Below, in pieces: positions 58,321 through 64,000 of a stretch of DNA of 64,000 nt; positions within the stretch are counted from its first letter, which is position 1; each line of letters starts with the position of its first letter. Source of the stretch: Capitulum mitella (lineage: Eukaryota; Arthropoda; Thecostraca; Pollicipedomorpha; Pollicipedidae); NCBI GenBank assembly GCA_030062745.1, contig CP099848.1, forward strand, positions 1,269,501 through 1,333,500, written 5' to 3'. The notes under the pieces were generated by a model. The model did not search any database. It was given only the letters and a program-made list of their open reading frames with translations, and had not been told where the DNA came from. A program made the translations under genes and the position numbers.

Positions 58321-59859
58321 TGACAGTCGTGGAATACAGAGGGAAGTATTGGGCAATGCCAGCGTGCAATTTACAGTATGAGTTTAAACCAGGAAGAATT
58401 TTGTCTTTTTAATGGCTTATTGTCATGTAAGTAAAAGTATGTTTGTAACTTTCGGAAAATAAGCAGATAAGTTGTGATGCGGGCGCTTAGCGCGTATTGC
58501 TCGCTTGCTCTGCATCTCAAATTACCGTTTGGACTGATTTCAACACACTTGCCGTACAAGCACTATAGCAAATCGGCCGCCAAAATACGTTATCACTCGA
58601 TTAGTTGCAGTGATTTAATGAACAGTCAAAGGTAGCAGCGCTCTGAATTACTAGCTGCTGCGGTGAAGCGTTTCCACATTATTAGTCGCCACTGATTAAC
58701 CCTGATGGGCTGAAATACCGCAGGTAGAGTGATGTGGTAACCGCAAGGATGAAGTGTCATATGCGGGAGATGTTTTTGGTGGGGATGATATGTCATACCG
58801 GGTTGAAGCCTGGATTACAGGAATGAGTGTTGGTGGCATGTACGGAAGTCTAGCCAGGAAAATAAGACAGCTAATTGATTCACCGCCCTGTTTTCGTAAC
58901 TTTGATGTCGGTTGCGATTGGTTTGCGAAATGTTTGCGATCATTTTTCCAACCTCCCGACCCCCGATCAAAAACGACCCCGCCACTGCGCGAGGGTGATA
59001 AGTCTTTCCAGCTGACAGCATCAAGTGAGGTCGAGGCGGTTCTGGTCGGCGCGTTCTGAAGTAGCGTCAGAACTCGGCGGTGACGGCTCGGCTAGCGGAC
59101 GGTTCGCTCGGCCGGCGGGCAGTTCGCTCGACCGGTTGGATCGCTCGTCCGGTTCGGCCTAGACTCACCAGATGTCCTAGCAGCTCGGGCTGGCGGCTGT
59201 GATTTTTTCTTGTGCGCCGAATACGTCGAACGGCGTCATTTCAATTTTTTGCTTTGTCGGGCCTGCCACGGGCATAAAATATGCCACTTTTCTTCGTTTT
59301 TTTTTATCGTGGGCTACTGAGGTTGTCTTTTGCGTGAACAGTCTTCATCGCGAGGCAGATGTGAAACATATCCCCGTATTTACGAACCCGCACGGAAAGT
59401 TGTGCAAAGTCGTCTGGCATTTGAGTTGTCGAAGTCCATTGTGTTCGCGAAGGTGATTTTCCCTGGTCCGGTGGTGGATTCTGCAGCGATTGAAGACCGA
59501 AGTTGATGTGCAGTGATAAATGATAAATTTTTGCCTTAAATCGGCGAGAAGTGCAGAGAGAACTAGCAAGTGGCTTCTCACGGTCTCTCAGTGAAACAAA
59601 ACACGTGGACCCACTCTGTGTTACCCATAAGCACGTCAACCTATTCTTTCGTTGTTGCGAATGCCGCATTAATATCATAAACTTTGTCCTCCGGAGCATC
59701 GGTGGCCGTGCTCTGTATGAAACCGCGTTTAGCTGAAATAGATAGCGATTTAACCACCGAATGCCATTTGGTTGTTTACGTGCGACCAGGGCACGAAAGC
59801 CGCCTTGTAGTGGCATATCCGCATCCAGCCGTGGTTCAGTGAACCGGAGCGGCGGGCTC
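58321..59859. other. Spacer, nothing firm
   Basis: AT-rich to moderate GC. Near 59080-59160 the word GTTCGCTCG(G/A)CCGG recurs three or four times. A minus-strand frame of 170 codons (59304-59816) has no domain or splice context. Confidence 0.4.
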
Positions 59860-60260
59860 TCGATGCTTCGTCGCGGCCTCTCGTGATCACAGGATCACTG
59901 CAGCAGGGAGCGCGCCCCTCTCCACTTACGCGGGGGAGCAGCCTGCCTGCCGCGGCAGTGTGGCCCCTGCTGACCTACAGGCGGGCCGCCATCTTGGTTC
60001 GGGCGCTGTGGACGGCAAAATAAACCGTCGGATTTTTGCGGAACGCCGCGCGGGTTGCGCCTCGTCACTCTGATTTGTGGCTACTCGGCGTCAAAGTGGC
60101 GGCGTTGAAACAGCGCCGGCTGGTTCTCTGCGGCGCCAACTGCTCTCCAGAGCGACAGGGGCGCCCGAAGTGCTCTCCCGACGTCACCCGCCGCCGTCAC
60201 GGGCACTCAGGCGTGACGGAATGGTGCCGAAACGTCGGCGAAACGCTCTGCGTTACGCGC
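59860..60260. promoter_or_regulatory. CpG-rich block with a YY1/Pho-type site
   Basis: GC-rich DNA containing GCCGCCATCTTG at 59985-59996, whose complement CAAGATGGCGGC is a full match to the YY1/Pleiohomeotic consensus that often lies at housekeeping promoters. No dependent exon was identified on either side, so this is only a candidate promoter. Confidence 0.35.
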
Positions 60261-60588
60261 CCCGGTCATTCATTCTGTACGGCCAGCTCGTTCGCTTTAC
60301 CGCTGGACCCGTGCCCGGTAAAAACCAGGGTATGGCATTTTCCACGAACTGGGAGGCGAGTCTCGTCTGCGGCTGGTGGGGGCCTGTGCGCTTCTCCAGA
60401 CCCTTGGGTTCAGACGTGGTGAGCTGATTCGCCATCGCACCACAAAGATGGAGTAAGCGAGCGAAGCGAATGAACGCGGTCGTGCAATCGATACAAATCG
60501 GAGTTGTGAATGCTTGCTTGTATGCTAACGTAAATGTAATTTACAGATACGCTTGCATTGCGCCTCCGTGATCGCACGATCTTGAATT

Positions 60589-60686
60589 CTGATTTGAGTC
60601 GAGTGGCCAGCCATACATTATGGGACTGTCTTTTGTTCACGATGTTTGTCGGATGTCATGCATGCCCGGACTAGTACCCTTTTTTG
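60589..60686 (+). repeat. Dispersed repeat, copy 1 (98 bp)
   Basis: It matches 61091-61188 in the same orientation over 98 bp without gaps, at roughly 84% identity by eye. Shared exact words include CAGCCATAC, CTTTTGTTC and CCCGGACTAGT. Confidence 0.85.
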
Positions 60687-61090
60687 AATCTTGGTACGCA
60701 CGGAAATGTCTCAGAGGTACTCATTGCTTAGGTTATGTTTAAGCTGTTGCTTGAAAATAGGTAAAACAAATGCACTGATGTGGAAATATGAAAGTTTCGA
60801 AAGAACGTGACGCAAATCCATCTAAGAAAATACCTGAGGCAACAACTTGTTTACAGTAAAGCGGAAACTGCGCATGTTTTGTTTGAAACAACTGCATTGC
60901 TCGGCTGGCCGTGTGTAGCTTTTCTGCTTTCATATTACGAGCTGATGCTTTAACTGCCGACCATTTTAGTGCAGAGGTCTGTCATCAGGCGGCTTGACTG
61001 GCAGAGGCCCACTGACTCCAGATGAAGTCAATTTGCATTAAAAATTAAATGAGGTGCATTTGAAACCATACGTCAGTTATGAGAACTTCA

Positions 61091-61188
61091 CTGATTCGAG
61101 TCGAGTGACCAGCCATACGTTATGGGATTATCTTTTGTTCTCAATGTTTGCTTCATGCCATGCATTCCCGGACTAGTGCCCTTTTTTC
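61091..61188 (+). repeat. Dispersed repeat, copy 2 (98 bp)
   Basis: Second copy of the repeat at 60589, 502 bp downstream. The sequences between and outside the copies do not match, so it is a short interspersed unit or a remnant of a longer duplication. Confidence 0.85.
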
Positions 61189-62465
61189 GGTTATTCCTGT
61201 CCACCACTTCGGGTTTTCTACACTCTGCAGACCGTGCGTGCGATCACTCGATGACGTCACTGGGTCCACAGTCGTTACCCCATTAGAATTTCAGTGCCTT
61301 GGTGCTCTTGTGTGTCCCTGCGAATCTCTGCGAAAATCTCGTTTCACCAGAATCGAGGAGTATCTGTCAATCGCATGTCCGCGAAAGTCTTACTGAAGCA
61401 GATTTTTCTGCTTGGCGCGATAGTTTTACTACTGGCGACCACATTTGTGCCAGTCTTCTCCTACTCAGTCGACTCAGCTCTTGCAGTCTTCACCGTCAGT
61501 CAGTCATTCAGCACCGGACAAGAGACGAATGAAAGCTCCTGACGAACTCTATATTATCTTCTTCATACACCAAAAGTAGATGCACGACCACTTTTCGTAC
61601 TAACGCTGTGGGCACCGTCACTCTTCAAGCTAACACCACAAACAGCATCGCAGTCTTCCACGCAGAGTATTACTGAGCCTGAACTTGAGCCGTAACATGC
61701 TGAGCGAAAACCGGCGCTGCCTATATTCTACCTACAAACGGAAATGATTGCAGGATGTGATGCAGTTATGACATCGTAATCATATCATATCTAACCAGTT
61801 GGAACGCGGGGTTTAATCTGAACATTCTAAGACAAGATTTAACCAGTGAGAGAATGTGGGAGCTCCTTGCAATTCCCAAAGATGGCTGACGAAATGGTTC
61901 TGAGATTTTGTGCTATGAGAGAGCTTTTTGCTTCAGTAGAAAGGAAGTATCGTTTTACATTACGGATATGAATCACCTAGAGGCACTGTGTTACGATTAG
62001 TCTTCTAAAGACTCTGAGACCTAGAGTTGAGGAGATTTGGTAGGTGTAGAAAGTCTCCAGAAACAAAGGATTTTTGTATAAGTTTCTAAATCTTTAATAC
62101 TTTTGAAAACATTGAAATTTCAATGCTCTCAGGTAAGGGAATTTCAGATAGGGAATTCTAAAGCTATAACGTAAATCTTGTTACACTCTTTTTCATATGG
62201 GAAAAATAGGAACAATAGGAAGATGTTAATGATGTCACAGTATCACCATTCATTTTGCTGGTTTTCATTAAAAAAGTTGTTATGACGTTGTTTGACATCG
62301 TTTTCGAAAGTCCCGGCAGGGCGTTATTGTTTCAGACGGCAGAATGAACCAGCTGTCGCTTTGTCAGCTGCCGGCTCCCGTCGGCAGGAGACCAACAGGT
62401 GTGTTGTGTCCGTTTCAGCCGGTATGGCACGCTGGCATAGTCCGGGCACGCTGGTGAGCCGCACC
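61189..62465. other. Spacer, nothing recognised
   Basis: AT-rich from 61730 to 62280. No coding or structural feature can be supported before the candidate exon at 62466. Confidence 0.4.
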
Positions 62466-62550
62466 ATGACGAAGACGGTGCTGCTGCTGCTGGTGCTGCC
62501 GCTGGTGATCGCCGAACAGTCTAGCGCCCGATGTCTGACGAATTACTCAG
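62466..62550 (+). CDS. Candidate first coding exon of a secreted protein
   Basis: ATG in a good context (CACCATGA) is followed by a textbook signal peptide, MTKTVLLLLVLPLVIA, then a polar stretch ending NYS, and a donor TCAG|gtgagg at 62551 in phase 1. An in-frame ATG lies 42 bases upstream (62424), just after a possible acceptor. No continuing exon was recognised before the window ends, so the product is unknown. Confidence 0.4.
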
Positions 62551-63290
62551 GTGAGGCGGCACACGGCGGTCGGCTGCGACGCTACGGCTGTCGGTCATCC
62601 GCCCGACGCCATTTTTGGGGATTTCTCTTTCTTTTGGAAAGGATGTCCCTGACTCGTCACTTTTGGATTTTCCCAGTCCCCATCAGTGGCCGTCTTTGTT
62701 GGGGGTACAATGGATGTCCGCATGCTTCCAAGAAAGAGTAGTATGATACTGAATAGTTGTTTCGGTTCGCCGGTAACGATTGTAACTGTACTGTAGTAAA
62801 CAGTTGTAAGGGTAATTGTGATGGCAAGTACGATATAAGGTTCATTTATGCAGTTCTAGTGTCCCCACCATGTAACAGTAGATGGGGTACCGTTGCAACA
62901 GGGCAGTATTTAGTTTCTTTTCCTCTTGTCAGTGATGCGATGCTACAGAAGTACTTTTCCAAGGAAACCTCATACCACGAGAAAAGCGCAAAGTGATGCA
63001 GGCATGGTCTTACTGGCAAGTGGCTTGAACCAGTGCCGTTTTCCTGAAACGAGTTCATAAGCCCGGTGCAATTCCAATAAAGCATCTGTGAATCAAACCA
63101 GAAAGCCAGCCGTCAGATGCCCCTGGCCAAGGTTAACTTTTGGCGTTTAACCAAACGCCCCGATATCTGATACATGTCATGCAAATGTATACCGCTGCAT
63201 ACCGAAAGCCCGTCATGGTGTGCGATCATTAGCAGCATGACCTGACGTTGCTTTATTTTGCAAACGAAGCGATCTGTGCGGTCGAGGTCG
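62551..63290. other. Spacer or intron after the signal-peptide exon
   Basis: No second exon could be recognised. The sequence is moderate in GC and without repeats. Confidence 0.35.
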
Positions 63291-63338
63291 CGCGCGAGGC
63301 AGCGGCGCCGGCGGCGGGGCTCCTTGGCGGGCGGCGCG

Positions 63339-63358
63339 ATGGATCAGCTTCTCGGAAG
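63339..63358 (+). CDS. Very short candidate first exon in a CpG island
   Basis: Within a CpG-rich block (63290-63620) an ATG is followed by six codons (MDQLLG) and then a donor GGAAG|gtacgg. The pattern fits the start of a gene running out of the window, but it is too short to identify. The ATG could also be chance. Confidence 0.2.
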
Positions 63359-63834
63359 GTACGGACGTGCGGCGCGCGGCGCCCGGCGTACCGCAAGCTG
63401 GCGACGGCGACGCCGCACGGGCACGGCGTCGCCGGCCGGCTGCCCGCCGGCCGGCGACCCGCGGTTGCAGGATGCGTGTGTGTGTGTGCCCGGACGCTCG
63501 CGGCCGATAGGACGACACTGGTCCGACGGCGGAGGCACGGCTGCGTCGCATGTGTCCGTGCCGCCTGCCGCTCCGGTGGCAGTTGAGAGCGGGCACGGCC
63601 GAGACAAACGCCAGATGTACAGGAAGGTCGGCGCTTTGCTGTTTATCGGAACTGTTGCGTTTGGGTGTCAGGATGTGGTTCTGAAGGTCCTGGCCTCCCA
63701 AAGGGCACTGGCAGGATTGCCTGCAACCATACCTGGGTTTTCGGAGTTCAGAACAGGGAATACAATTCTGGCTTTGTGTGCAATGCGTTTGCTCTAAGTC
63801 AGTGTCCAGTTCAGCGTTTCCATGATGTGTTGAT

Positions 63835-63990
63835 TCGGAGCCCATGTCCGAGTCGTGCCTAAAAGGAAATTGATATCGAATCCAAGTCCGAGTCATGCCC
63901 AAGTTGCTTCCGAGCCCGAGTCCAGGAGGGGATGAAGAGGTGTGAGTCCTGGTCCAAGCCTGAGTCCGAGATCTCTGGTCAGGCCAGCGT
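63835..63990 (+). repeat. Degenerate GAGTCC/GAGCCC simple repeat
   Basis: Words such as CCGAGTC, GAGCCC, CCAAGTCCGAGTCATGCC and GGTCCAAGCCTGAGTCCGAG recur at 6-12 bp spacing up to the right edge. The array may continue beyond the window. Confidence 0.6.
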
Positions 63991-64000
63991 TTTTTCAGTC

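Noticed and set aside
59304-59816. A 170-codon minus-strand frame
   Set aside because: No recognisable domain, ordinary spacer composition and no splice or promoter context.

Overview
The window is nuclear DNA from a multicellular animal. Genes are split by GT-AG introns of about 0.3 to 1 kb, and the sequence carries long dinucleotide tracts, minisatellites, DNA-transposon relics and a dead non-LTR retrotransposon. The three recognisable proteins (a striatin/Cka-type scaffold, a UDP-glucose 4-epimerase, a RING-CH E3 ligase) occur across animals. Compact introns, very GC-rich third codon positions in two genes and the repeat types suggest an invertebrate, perhaps an arthropod. No finer placement can be supported.

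Layout. The left 18.4 kb holds all three confident genes. An intact, intronless striatin lies at 1433-3538 (minus). A seven-exon UDP-galactose 4-epimerase (GALE) lies at 4887-8443 (minus); it rebuilds to 355 residues with every splice phase in register. A six-exon MARCH-family membrane E3 ubiquitin ligase lies at 14000-18352 (plus); it rebuilds to 495 residues with a complete C4HC3 RING-CH finger and two membrane segments. These genes share no pathway that I can see, and nothing suggests joint regulation.

From 18.4 kb to about 62.4 kb I find no convincing host coding exon. The region alternates moderate-GC spacer with GC/CpG-rich islands of 0.3 to 1 kb, whose long open frames on both strands are composition artefacts. 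Between them lie minisatellites (41-bp, 42-bp and 26-bp units), a block of same-direction GGTCA half-sites, a 73-copy CT tract, several hairpins, two hAT-like MITEs, a 1.2-kb piggyBac-like MITE flanked by TTAA, and a decayed LINE ending in an AATAAACGT-type tail. Near the right edge, two short candidate first exons on the plus strand (62466-62550 with a signal peptide; 63339-63358) may begin genes that leave the window.

The most unusual structure is in intron 2 of the ligase gene. About eight degenerate copies of the intron-exon 3 junction are arrayed head to tail, the last four at a 68 to 70 bp period, and the real 3' splice site is the last copy. Other points of interest are the sharp base-composition break inside the intronless striatin gene and three TGACCTNAGGTCA palindromes inside the piggyBac-like element.
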